Assembly: GCA_947460455.1 (NCBI GenBank)
Contig: CANHKG010000005.1
Coordinates: forward strand, 1-58,213
Direction of reading: 5' to 3'
From: Rhodospirillales bacterium
GTDB taxonomy: Bacteria; Pseudomonadota; Alphaproteobacteria; Acetobacterales; Acetobacteraceae
Length of the DNA stretch: 58,213 nucleotides
A program made the translations under genes and the position numbers. Shown here piece after piece: positions 42,068-49,382 of the stretch (within the stretch, counting starts at the first letter, position 1; each line of letters starts with the position of its first letter). Below the pieces are notes generated by a model that had not been told where the DNA came from, made no database searches, and worked only from the letters and a program-made list of their open reading frames with translations.

Positions 42068-43417
42068 ATGGAGCCCAAGGAGCGCGCCACCCTGCTGGCC
42101 GTGGCGCTGGGCGGCATCCTGGCGCCGCTGAATTCCACCATGCTCGCCGTCGCCCTGCCGGCGATCGTGGCCGATTTCAACGCTGATATCGCCACGGCGG
42201 GCTGGCTGATGACCGGCTACCTGCTCGCCATCGCGGTGGTGCAGCCCGTGGCCGGCAAGCTCGGCGACCGCCACGGCCGCCGGCCCTTCATGCTGGGCGG
42301 CCTCGCGGTCTTCGGCCTCGCCTCCCTCGGTGCGGCCATGGCGCCCGATATCCACACGCTGATCGCCATGCGCACGCTGCAGGCGATCAGCGGCGCCACC
42401 GTGTTCCCCAACGGCGCCGGGCTGCTGCGCCAGGTGATCCCGGCGGCCCGCCGCGCCCGCGCCTTCGGCACCATGGGCGCCAGCCTGTCGCTCGCCGCGG
42501 CCCTCGGCCCGCCGCTGGGTGGGCTGATCGTGGCCCTGGGCGGCTGGCACGCGATCTTCCTGGTGAACGTGCCGGTGGTCCTGGCCGCCCTGCTGCTCGC
42601 CAGCCGCCACGTGCCCACCCAGCCCGCGCCGGACCAAGCCAGGCCCCGCTTCGACATCGCCGGCGCGCTGATGTTCCCCGCCCTGCTGCTGGGCCTCGCT
42701 TTGGTGGCGATCGAATCGCGCCACATGGCCGGCTGGCTGCTGCCCGCCGCACTCGCCCTGGGACTGGCCGTGCTCTTCGCCGCCTTCCTGTGGCGGGAGG
42801 CAGCGCACCCAGACCCGCTGGTGCAGCCACGCTTCTTCGCCCGGCGTGGCTTCGCCTCGGCCACCTTCGCAGTCGCCGCTGCCAATCTCGGCTCCTACAC
42901 CGTCATGCTCGCCGTGCCGTTGCTGCTGGCGCGCCAGAGCGGCTGGAGCAGCCTGGGCATTGGCCTGGTGCTCGCGCTGCAATCCGCGCCGATGGTGGTG
43001 TTCGCCTTCGCCGGCGGGCATCTGGCAGACCGCTTGGGCCGGCGCCTGCCCACCGTGGTGGGCCACGTGATGCTGGCGCTGGGCATCGCCCCGCTCGCCT
43101 TCGCCCCCGCGCTGCCGCCGCTCGCCCTGGTGGCCTGCCTGGCGTTGGCCGGCGCCGGCCTCGGCCTCGGCTCCGCGGGGCTGCAGACCTCGGCGGTGGA
43201 GGCGGTGGCGGCCGACCAGGCCGGCGTCGCCTCCGGCCTGTTCTCCACCTGCCGCTACATCGGCAGCTTCGCCGGCTCCATCGTGCTCGCCCGGCTGCTG
43301 AGCGGCAGCGAGGGGCTGGATGGCTTCACGGAACTCTTCGCTGTGGCGCTGGCCGGCAGCGTGCTGGCCATCGCCGCCTCCTTCGCCCTGCCGGGCCACG
43401 CCCGCGCCAAGCCGTGA
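42068..43417 (+). CDS. MFS transporter (DHA2-like drug:proton antiporter)
   Basis: 449-aa inner-membrane MFS permease. The N-terminal half has LNSTMLAVALPAIVADF (the DHA2-type motif in TM1), GKLGDRHGRRPFML (motif A, about residues 64-77) and GASLSLAAALGPPLGGLIVA (motif C, antiporter signature). Helix count appears to be 12-14. Placed 3 bp after the ATP-grasp gene and before the second swivel-domain gene, so it likely moves the compound that is phosphorylated, or its product, across the membrane. Motif C favours export. A resistance-type role is possible but unproven. Confidence 0.9.
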   Translation: MEPKERATLLAVALGGILAPLNSTMLAVALPAIVADFNADIATAGWLMTGYLLAIAVVQPVAGKLGDRHGRRPFMLGGLAVFGLASLGAAMAPDIHTLIAMRTLQAISGATVFPNGAGLLRQVIPAARRARAFGTMGASLSLAAALGPPLGGLIVALGGWHAIFLVNVPVVLAALLLASRHVPTQPAPDQARPRFDIAGALMFPALLLGLALVAIESRHMAGWLLPAALALGLAVLFAAFLWREAAHPDPLVQPRFFARRGFASATFAVAAANLGSYTVMLAVPLLLARQSGWSSLGIGLVLALQSAPMVVFAFAGGHLADRLGRRLPTVVGHVMLALGIAPLAFAPALPPLALVACLALAGAGLGLGSAGLQTSAVEAVAADQAGVASGLFSTCRYIGSFAGSIVLARLLSGSEGLDGFTELFAVALAGSVLAIAASFALPGHARAKP

Positions 43418-43457
43418 CATGAACGGATACATTTAGGCACTCGCATCGCCGCCGGCA

Positions 43458-43475
43458 CTTTCATAAAAGCGTCAC
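43458..43475 (+). promoter_or_regulatory. Pho box (PhoB-binding site), second copy
   Basis: CTTTCAT-AAAA-GCGTCAC: two half-sites with the same 4-bp AAAA spacer and 11-bp period as the box at 39542, with one and two mismatches to CTGTCAT/CTGTCAC. It lies 24 bp before the ATG at 43499 in the 81-bp gap after the MFS gene. Weaker than the first, but the repeated spacing at both units of this locus argues that it is real. Confidence 0.62.
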
Positions 43476-43498
43476 AATCAAATTCGGGAGGTATCGTC

Positions 43499-45142
43499 AT
43501 GTCGGCAGCATCGGGCGGCTTTGCGCCGCAATGGCAGGACCCCGCGCACGCGGACTCGTTCTGGTTCCGCGACGCGATGCACTTCCCCGCCCCGGTCACG
43601 CCGCTGAACGCCACCTTCTTCCAGCCCGCCTTCACCCGCGGCGCCAGCGCGGCGATCGCCCGCCTGTCCATGCCCGTCACGGGCCTGACCATCGGCGTGC
43701 ACCACGGCTACGTCTACATGAACCCCGTGCCGTTCCAGGGCGACGAAGCCACCACCCAGGCACGCTTCGCCGAAATGCAGCGCCTGACCATGGAACTCGG
43801 CGCCACCAACCTGCAGGACTGGTACGACACCTTCGAACCCCGCGTGCTCGCCATCGCGGAGGAAGCCGCCGGCTTCGATTTCGCCGGCGCCCCCACCGCC
43901 GTCATCGCCGGCCACCTCGCCGGGCTGTTCGACCGTACCGTGGAGGTGTGGGACATCCACATGCGCGTGAACATCCCCACCATGAACGCGGTGTTCGGCC
44001 TGGAGGAGATGATCCACCACACGCTGGGCGAATCCGCCCTCGCCGATAGCCGCGCCCTGCTGCAGGGCTTCGAGAACAAATCCTCCGCCCTCGGCCAGGC
44101 GCTGTGGGAGATGGCCGAGTGGGTTCGCAGCCAACCCGGCCTCACCGAATGCGTCGCCGCCGCCAATGTCCGCGGCGGGCGCGTGGTGCTGCCGCCACAC
44201 CCGCAGGCCGCCGAGTTCACCGCGCGCCTCGCTGATTTCCTGTCCTACTGGGGCTGGCGCTCCGACGTGTTCGCCGAGTTCGGCCACCCCTCCTGGCGTG
44301 AGGACCCCTCCACCGCGCTGACCCAGCTCAAGGGCTTCCTCGCCAACCCGACCATGAGCCCCGCCGCCCGCCAGGCGGAGGAACGCGCCCGCCGCGAAAC
44401 CCTGCAACGCGACCTCGAAGCCCGCCTGCCCGAGCCCGCCCGGCCCGTGTTTCACGCCCTGCTGCCGCTGGCTCAGCAATACCTGCCGGTCTCGGAAGAC
44501 CACAACTTCACCATCGACCAGAAGTTCACGGTGGTGACCCGCGAGGCCTTCCAGCATCTCGGCCGTCGCCTCGCCGCCGAGGGCAGCCTTTCGGACGCGG
44601 AAGACGTGTTCTACCTCACGCTCGATGAGGTCGCGGCCCTCGCCGAAGGTCGCGGTGCCGAGCCCCTGCGTGCCGCCACCGCTGCCCGCCGGCGCGACCG
44701 TGCGGCCCAGGTGCGCATGCAGCCGCCGCCGTTCATCGGCACCCCGCCGCCCGCGGACCAGCCGATCGACCCGCTGGCCGCCAAGTTCTTCGGCCTGGGC
44801 ATCCGCCCCTCCGAAGACCCCAAGGTGATCGTGGGCCACGCCGCCTCGCCCGGCAGCGTGACGGGAATCGCCCGTGTGATCCGCTCGCTGGACCAGGCCG
44901 AGAAGCTAACCCCCGGGGACATCCTGGTGTGCCAGATGACCATGCCCGCCTGGACGCCCTTGTTCGCCCAGGCCGGCGGCGTGGTGGCTGATACCGGCGG
45001 CGCGCTGTCCCACTGCGCCATCGTGGCGCGCGAATACGGCCTGCCCTGCGTCGCCGGCACCATGATCGGCACCCGCACCATCCCTGATGGCGCGCGCATC
45101 CATGTGGATGGGAGCACCGGCATCGTGCGGGTGCTGGAGTAG
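43499..45142 (+). CDS. PEP-utilizing enzyme: substrate module + phosphohistidine domain (unit 2)
   Basis: 547-aa paralogue in layout of the protein at 39609. The C-terminal swivel domain contains HAASPGSVTGIARVIRSLDQ, then DTGGALSHCAIVAREYGLPC with the predicted phospho-His505, and IPDGARIHVDG. The N-terminal 430 residues are different from unit 1 by eye: MSMPVTGLTIGVHHGYVYMN-like segments and two VFHALLPLAQQYLPVSEDHN-like helical stretches resemble the central region of rifampin-phosphotransferase-like proteins. GGGAGG lies 7 bp before the ATG. It has no ATP-grasp partner of its own, so it probably shares the one at 41261. Own Pho box upstream. Confidence 0.85.
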   Translation: MSAASGGFAPQWQDPAHADSFWFRDAMHFPAPVTPLNATFFQPAFTRGASAAIARLSMPVTGLTIGVHHGYVYMNPVPFQGDEATTQARFAEMQRLTMELGATNLQDWYDTFEPRVLAIAEEAAGFDFAGAPTAVIAGHLAGLFDRTVEVWDIHMRVNIPTMNAVFGLEEMIHHTLGESALADSRALLQGFENKSSALGQALWEMAEWVRSQPGLTECVAAANVRGGRVVLPPHPQAAEFTARLADFLSYWGWRSDVFAEFGHPSWREDPSTALTQLKGFLANPTMSPAARQAEERARRETLQRDLEARLPEPARPVFHALLPLAQQYLPVSEDHNFTIDQKFTVVTREAFQHLGRRLAAEGSLSDAEDVFYLTLDEVAALAEGRGAEPLRAATAARRRDRAAQVRMQPPPFIGTPPPADQPIDPLAAKFFGLGIRPSEDPKVIVGHAASPGSVTGIARVIRSLDQAEKLTPGDILVCQMTMPAWTPLFAQAGGVVADTGGALSHCAIVAREYGLPCVAGTMIGTRTIPDGARIHVDGSTGIVRVLE

Positions 45143-45150
45143 GAAAGAGT

Positions 45151-45266
45151 CTTCTTTTTCTGAAGAAAAAGAAGCAAAAAGACTTTTCCGAATTGAGGCG
45201 GGAAGACCGTATCTTCCCACCTCAAAGTCAAGAAAGTTTTTTGGTTCTTTTTTTCAAAAAAGAACC
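45151..45266. repeat. Composite A/B hairpin element, copy 3
   Basis: Hairpin A at 45151-45174 (CTTCTTTTTC / GAAAAAGAAG) directly after the unit-2 stop, then GCAAAAAGACTTTT, a spacer with its own small symmetry (GGGAAGA.. TCTTCCC), then AAAGTTTTTT and hairpin B at 45243-45266. It lies between two convergent genes, where each half would be downstream of one gene, so it can serve as a two-sided transcription end. Confidence 0.83.
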
Positions 45267-45268
45267 GC

Positions 45269-46072
45269 TTACTGATTCCGCCGCGGCGCAATCGCCGATC
45301 CGCCCGATGCCGAGCGCCCACTATCAATCACCAACTGCGTGCCGGTGATGTTGGAGGACAGGTCCGAGCACAAGTACATCACTGCGTTGGCCACTTCTTC
45401 CGGGTAGGTATAGCGCCCGGTCGGCATGCCGGCGGCATTGGCGGCGTGGACCGATTCCGGGTCCGTCGGGTTCCGCTGCGATTCCAGGGAGCGCATCATC
45501 CGCGTTTCCACCGGCCCCGGGCAGATCGCATTCACCCGCACGCCGTAGCGGGCCACGTCGGAGGAGGCGACCTTGGTGAGCCCGGCCACGCCATGCTTGG
45601 AGGCGACATAGGCCGCCATGCCGGGGCCGCCGAACAGCGCGGCGGTGGAGGCGGTGTTCACCACCGTGCCGCTTTCCTGCTTCAGCATGATGGGCAGCAC
45701 GTATTTCATGCCGAGGAACACGCCGGTGAGGTTCACCCCGATCACCGCGTTCCAGGTCTCCTCCTCATACTCGGTGATCGGCGTGACCTTCCCTTCGATC
45801 CCCGCGTTGTTGAAGAAGCAGTCGATGCGGCCATAGGCGTCCATTGCCGCCTTCACATAGGCCTGCACGTCGGCGGATTTGGAGACATCGGCGCGCACGA
45901 AGATCGCCTCGCCGCCGGCGGCCTTCACCTGTGCCGCGGCGGCCTGGCCGATCGCCGCGTCGTAATCCACCACCACCACCTTCGCCCCGCGCTTGGCGAA
46001 GCCGAGGCAGGTGGTGATGCCGATCCCGCCGCCGCCGCCCGTGATCAGCGCGACCTTGCCCGTGAAGTCCAT
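45269..46072 (-). CDS. SDR family NAD(P)-dependent oxidoreductase
   Basis: 267-aa classical short-chain dehydrogenase. The cofactor motif is TGGGGGIG (residues 11-18), the acidic residue after beta-2 is in VVVDYD (favouring NAD), NNAG is near residue 88, the catalytic Ser is in NTASTAALFG and Tyr/Lys are in YVASKHG (about residues 155-161). The C-terminus (SGGSAIAPRRNQ) ends at the edge of hairpin B. Cytoplasmic; substrate unknown. Divergent from the gene at 46150. Confidence 0.92.
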   Translation of the reverse strand: MDFTGKVALITGGGGGIGITTCLGFAKRGAKVVVVDYDAAIGQAAAAQVKAAGGEAIFVRADVSKSADVQAYVKAAMDAYGRIDCFFNNAGIEGKVTPITEYEEETWNAVIGVNLTGVFLGMKYVLPIMLKQESGTVVNTASTAALFGGPGMAAYVASKHGVAGLTKVASSDVARYGVRVNAICPGPVETRMMRSLESQRNPTDPESVHAANAAGMPTGRYTYPEEVANAVMYLCSDLSSNITGTQLVIDSGRSASGGSAIAPRRNQ

Positions 46073-46149
46073 TTCTCTTCCTCCCCGAATGAGGCAACGA
46101 TTGCCGCACGCCGCGCGCCCGATGGCAACATGCGGGGCAGGGGGAAGCG

Positions 46150-46761
46150 ATGCCGCTGCAGAACCGCGTGATGCCCACCGGGGAGATCGTCGCCCATCCC
46201 GCGCGCGGAATGTTCATGGGCAATCGCGGCCGCATCCACCGGCCAGACCAGACGCTGGGTGCCAAGCGTTGGGCGGTGGATGCCTGGCTCGTCTGCCTCA
46301 CCTGCTTCAATGGCCGCAAGCGGACCGTGTGGGGCAACAGCTACACGGAGCTGTTCTTTCACGACGAGGCGGTGGCGCTCGCGGCCGGCCATCGCCCTTG
46401 CTACGAGTGCCGGCGCGAGGCTTTCCGCCGGTTCCAACTCGCCTGGCGCCGCGCCCATGGCGAGCCCTCGACCGCGCCGGCGATGAACCGCCGCATGCAG
46501 GCCGACCGGGCCGGCCCCGGCCGCCGCCAGCGCCGCCATGAGGCACGGCTGGGCGAACTGCCGGACGGAGCATTCATCCTGAACGGCGAGCAGCCCGCCC
46601 TGGTGTGGCAGGGGCGGCTGCATCCCTTCGCGCCGGGCGGCTACCTTCCGCCTGTTCGCGCCGAGCCGGAGCGCATCGTGACCGTGCTCACGCCGCGCAG
46701 CACCGTGAACGTGCTGCGCGCCGGATATCGCCCCGTGCTTGGCCCCTTGGCGGCGCCCTGA
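46150..46761 (+). CDS. Conserved hypothetical protein
   Basis: 203-aa protein I recall as a conserved uncharacterised type in alphaproteobacteria. Features are PARGMFMGNRGRIHRPDQTL near the N-terminus, NSYTELFFHDEAVALAAGHR followed by PCYECRREAFRRF (a CxxC that may bind metal), and a C-terminal LTPRSTVNVLRAGYRPVL. No signal peptide or TM segment. The start at 46150 has AGGGGGAAGC upstream. Divergent from the SDR gene across 77 bp. Function unknown. Confidence 0.8.
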   Translation: MPLQNRVMPTGEIVAHPARGMFMGNRGRIHRPDQTLGAKRWAVDAWLVCLTCFNGRKRTVWGNSYTELFFHDEAVALAAGHRPCYECRREAFRRFQLAWRRAHGEPSTAPAMNRRMQADRAGPGRRQRRHEARLGELPDGAFILNGEQPALVWQGRLHPFAPGGYLPPVRAEPERIVTVLTPRSTVNVLRAGYRPVLGPLAAP

Positions 46762-46764
46762 ATC

Positions 46765-46774
46765 TGTTATAACA
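46765..46774. promoter_or_regulatory. TGTTATAACA palindrome
   Basis: A 10-bp perfect palindrome in an AT-rich patch 127 bp upstream of the aminotransferase start. It could be a regulator site (GntR-type sites have similar symmetry) or simply part of a promoter. Weak evidence. Confidence 0.3.
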
Positions 46775-46900
46775 AATCCGATGACGCAAACCGGGCTTTG
46801 CACCGGCGCCGCCTTCGCTAGACTTGTCCCAGACCGGCGCGACCGCCGCATCCCGCGGCGCCGAACCGCCATCGCCCCGCCAGGCACCAGGGAGACACCC

Positions 46901-48229
46901 ATGTCCGCGACCACCGTCGCCGCCCCCCGCAACAGCGATCTCGAATCTGCCATCGCCGAGGCGCATGAGCGCTACACCGCCGCCCGGCCGAAAAGTGCGG
47001 CCCTGCACCAGAAGGCCAAGGCGGTGATGCCCGGCGGCAACACCCGCTCCAACCTGTACTACTCGCCCTTCCCCACCGCGATGGCCGGCGGCAAGGGCTG
47101 CCAGGTGACGGATATCGACGGCAACTCGTATCTCGACCTCTGCGGCGAATACACCGCCGGACTGTTCGGCCATTCCGAAACCCGCATCCTGGAGAAGGTG
47201 CAGGCCGCCATCGGCCGCGGCATCGGCTTGGCTTCCGTCGGTGAGAACGAGCCGAAGTTCGCCGAGCTGGTGTGCGCCCGCTTCCCCTCGATCGAGAAGG
47301 TGCGCTTCACCAACTCGGGCACCGAGGCGAACATGATGTGCATCACGCTTGCCCGCCACCACAGCAAGCGCGACGGCATCCTGGTGTTCCGCGGCGGCTA
47401 CCACGGCAGCGTGCTGACCTTCACCGGCGGCGGCCCGAACGCGATGACCGCGCCGCTGGACTACGTGATGGCCGACTACAACGACATCGACGGGACCGTG
47501 GCCCTGATGCGCGAGCACAAGGACCGCATCGGCACCGTGATCCTGGAGCCGATGCAGGGCTCCGGCGGCTGCATCCCGGCCAGCGTGCCGTTCCTGAAGG
47601 CCATCCGCGCCACCTGCGACGAGCTGGGCATGGTGCTGATCTTCGATGAGGTGATGACCAGCCGCCATTCCTCCGGCGGGCTGCAGAAGCTCACCGGCGT
47701 GCACCCGGATCTCACGGCGCTCGGCAAGTATCTCGCCGGCGGCATGAACATCGGTGCCTTCGGCGGCCGCGCCAAGATCATGGACGCGTTCGACGCCACG
47801 CAGCCCGGCGCGCTGGTGCATAGCGGCACGTTCAACAACAACGTGCTCAGCATGGCCGGTGGCGTGGTGGCGCTGGGCGAGATCTTCGACAGCGCGGCGG
47901 CAGAGGCGCATTTCCAGAAGGGTGAGGCGCTGCGCAACCGCCTCAACGAGATCGCGCAGAAGCACAAGGTCACGCTGCAGTTCACCGGGCTGGGCAGCAT
48001 GATCCAGGCGCATTTCCGCACCGGCGAGATCGTGCGCCGCTACACCACCTCTGCCAACGAGGAAGGCCTGCTGGAGCTGTTCTTCTTCGACATGCTCACC
48101 GCCGGCATCTACCTCGCCCGCCGCGGCATGGTGGCGATGAGCCTGCCGGTGGGCGAGGCGGAATGCGAGCGTTTCGCCCAGGCGGTGGATGCGTTCTGCA
48201 CCAGCCGCGGCCCGCTGATGCGCGCCTGA
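46901..48229 (+). CDS. Class III aminotransferase (glutamate-1-semialdehyde aminomutase-like)
   Basis: 442-aa PLP enzyme. FTNSGTEANMMCITLARHHS is the HemL-like phosphate/PLP block (about residues 137-156), FDEVMTSR carries the PLP-nitrogen-binding Asp, and the Schiff-base lysine lies in TALGKYLAGGMNIGAFGGR. It resembles glutamate-1-semialdehyde aminomutases but has a longer N-terminus and lacks tetrapyrrole neighbours, so it is probably a related transaminase or aminomutase on another substrate. The start at 46901 follows AGGGAGAC; the longer frame from 46739 runs through intergenic DNA. Confidence 0.88.
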   Translation: MSATTVAAPRNSDLESAIAEAHERYTAARPKSAALHQKAKAVMPGGNTRSNLYYSPFPTAMAGGKGCQVTDIDGNSYLDLCGEYTAGLFGHSETRILEKVQAAIGRGIGLASVGENEPKFAELVCARFPSIEKVRFTNSGTEANMMCITLARHHSKRDGILVFRGGYHGSVLTFTGGGPNAMTAPLDYVMADYNDIDGTVALMREHKDRIGTVILEPMQGSGGCIPASVPFLKAIRATCDELGMVLIFDEVMTSRHSSGGLQKLTGVHPDLTALGKYLAGGMNIGAFGGRAKIMDAFDATQPGALVHSGTFNNNVLSMAGGVVALGEIFDSAAAEAHFQKGEALRNRLNEIAQKHKVTLQFTGLGSMIQAHFRTGEIVRRYTTSANEEGLLELFFFDMLTAGIYLARRGMVAMSLPVGEAECERFAQAVDAFCTSRGPLMRA

Positions 48230-48282
48230 CGCCTGCCAGGGGCCCCGCGCGCGGCGGGGCCTCCCTCACCCGGAGCCCCGCC

Positions 48283-49278
48283 GTGCATCCCCTGCCCACC
48301 CACGCCTTGCCCAGGCGTCTCGACGACCCGTTCCACCCGGTTCTGCCCGCCCGTGCCAGCGGCATGCTGGCGCGGGATGGCGGCCACAGCATCCACTGGG
48401 AAGATGCCGGCGACCCCGGCCTGATGCCGGTGATCCTCTGCCACGGTGGCCCCGGCGGCGCGAACGCCCCCGCCCGCCGCCGCTTCTACGACCCGACGAA
48501 GTTCCGCGTGGTGCAGTTCGACCAGCGCGGCTGCGGCCAATCCGCCCCCACCGGCCTGCTCGCCGGCAATTCGCTTCAGGCCACCATCACCGACATGGAG
48601 GCGATCCGGGAGATGCTGGGCATCGAGCGCTGGATCGTCGCCGGCGGCTCCTGGGGCAGCGTGGTCGCCATCGCCTATGCCGAGGCGCATCCGGAGCGTT
48701 GCCTGGGCGTGAACCTCACCTGCACCTGGCTTGTTCGCCCGCAGGATGTGCATTGGTGGTTTCAGGGCGTGCGCACCATGTTCCCCGAATTGTGGGAAGC
48801 CTTCGCGGCCCTGGTCCCCGCGGAGGAACGCGCCGACCTGCGCCGCGCCTATGCCCGGCGCATCCTGGAGAACAACGACCCCGCCGAAGCCGACCGCTTC
48901 GCGCACCAGTTGCACGTCTACGAAAACGGCTTCATGGCCTTCGACAGCCCGTTGGCCGAAGCCGAACCGGAACGCGGCGCCCGCTATGGCCGCATCTTCG
49001 CCCACTACGCCATCCACAACTTCTTCGTGGAGGGCACGCAGTTGCTGGACGAGGCGCCCCGCATCGCCCACCTGCCGGTGGAAATGGTCGTTGGCCGCTA
49101 CGATTGCTGCTGCACGCCAGACAATTCCTACGACCTCGCCGCCCGCCTACCGCGCGCCAACCTTGTGGTGGTGCCGGGTGGTGGGCATTCCTCGATGGAA
49201 CCCGCCATGGCGCAGGAAGTGGCGCGGGCGCCTGGGCGGCTGCGTGACCGCATCCTTGCGGCGGGGGAATGGAAGTAA
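48283..49278 (+). CDS. Proline iminopeptidase-like (S33) aminopeptidase
   Basis: 331-aa alpha/beta hydrolase of peptidase family S33, which removes N-terminal proline from peptides. The oxyanion motif is CHGGPGGANAP, the nucleophile elbow GGSWGSVVAIAYAEAHPERC, the acid probably in VVGRYDCCC and the base in PGGGHSSMEP. It has the FDQRGCGQSAPTGLLAGNSL region typical of Pip. GTG at 48283 with CGGAG upstream is chosen; a later ATG at 48364 would remove part of the N-terminus. Between it and the aminotransferase lies a GC hairpin (48241-48262). Confidence 0.9.
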   Translation: MHPLPTHALPRRLDDPFHPVLPARASGMLARDGGHSIHWEDAGDPGLMPVILCHGGPGGANAPARRRFYDPTKFRVVQFDQRGCGQSAPTGLLAGNSLQATITDMEAIREMLGIERWIVAGGSWGSVVAIAYAEAHPERCLGVNLTCTWLVRPQDVHWWFQGVRTMFPELWEAFAALVPAEERADLRRAYARRILENNDPAEADRFAHQLHVYENGFMAFDSPLAEAEPERGARYGRIFAHYAIHNFFVEGTQLLDEAPRIAHLPVEMVVGRYDCCCTPDNSYDLAARLPRANLVVVPGGGHSSMEPAMAQEVARAPGRLRDRILAAGEWK

Positions 49279-49281
49279 GTC

Positions 49282-49358
49282 CTTCTTTTTCTGAAGAAAA
49301 AGAAGCAAAAAGACTTTCATGAATAAAAGTTTTTTGGTTCTTTTTTCAAAAAAGAACC
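49282..49358. repeat. Composite A/B hairpin element, copy 4 (shortest)
   Basis: Hairpin A at 49282-49305, GCAAAAAGACTTTC, only about 16 bp of spacer, AAAAGTTTTTT, then hairpin B at 49336-49358. This compact copy shows the core unit most clearly. It begins 4 bp after the aminopeptidase stop and ends 24 bp before the serine hydrolase start, although both genes point the same way. Confidence 0.83.
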
Positions 49359-49382
49359 GCTTCCTTTCTTGGGGTTTTCGCC

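Noticed and set aside
40775-43432. 885-codon reverse open frame
   Set aside because: Lies opposite the ATP-grasp and MFS genes, is Q/H/G/R-rich with no recognisable domain, and the forward genes carry clear motifs.
39609-45142. Calling the locus a rifampin phosphotransferase
   Set aside because: The domains resemble RPH, but they are on separate chains, and no acceptor-site residue for rifamycin can be verified by eye. The substrate is left open.
46901-48229. Calling the class III aminotransferase hemL
   Set aside because: Motifs are HemL-like, but alphaproteobacteria make 5-aminolevulinate by HemA-type synthase and no tetrapyrrole genes are nearby.
48241-48262. Rho-independent terminator after the aminotransferase
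   Set aside because: The stem GGCCCCGC/GCGGGGCC is strong, but no T-run follows, and the next gene starts 21 bp later with a plausible ribosome site, so read-through seems likely.
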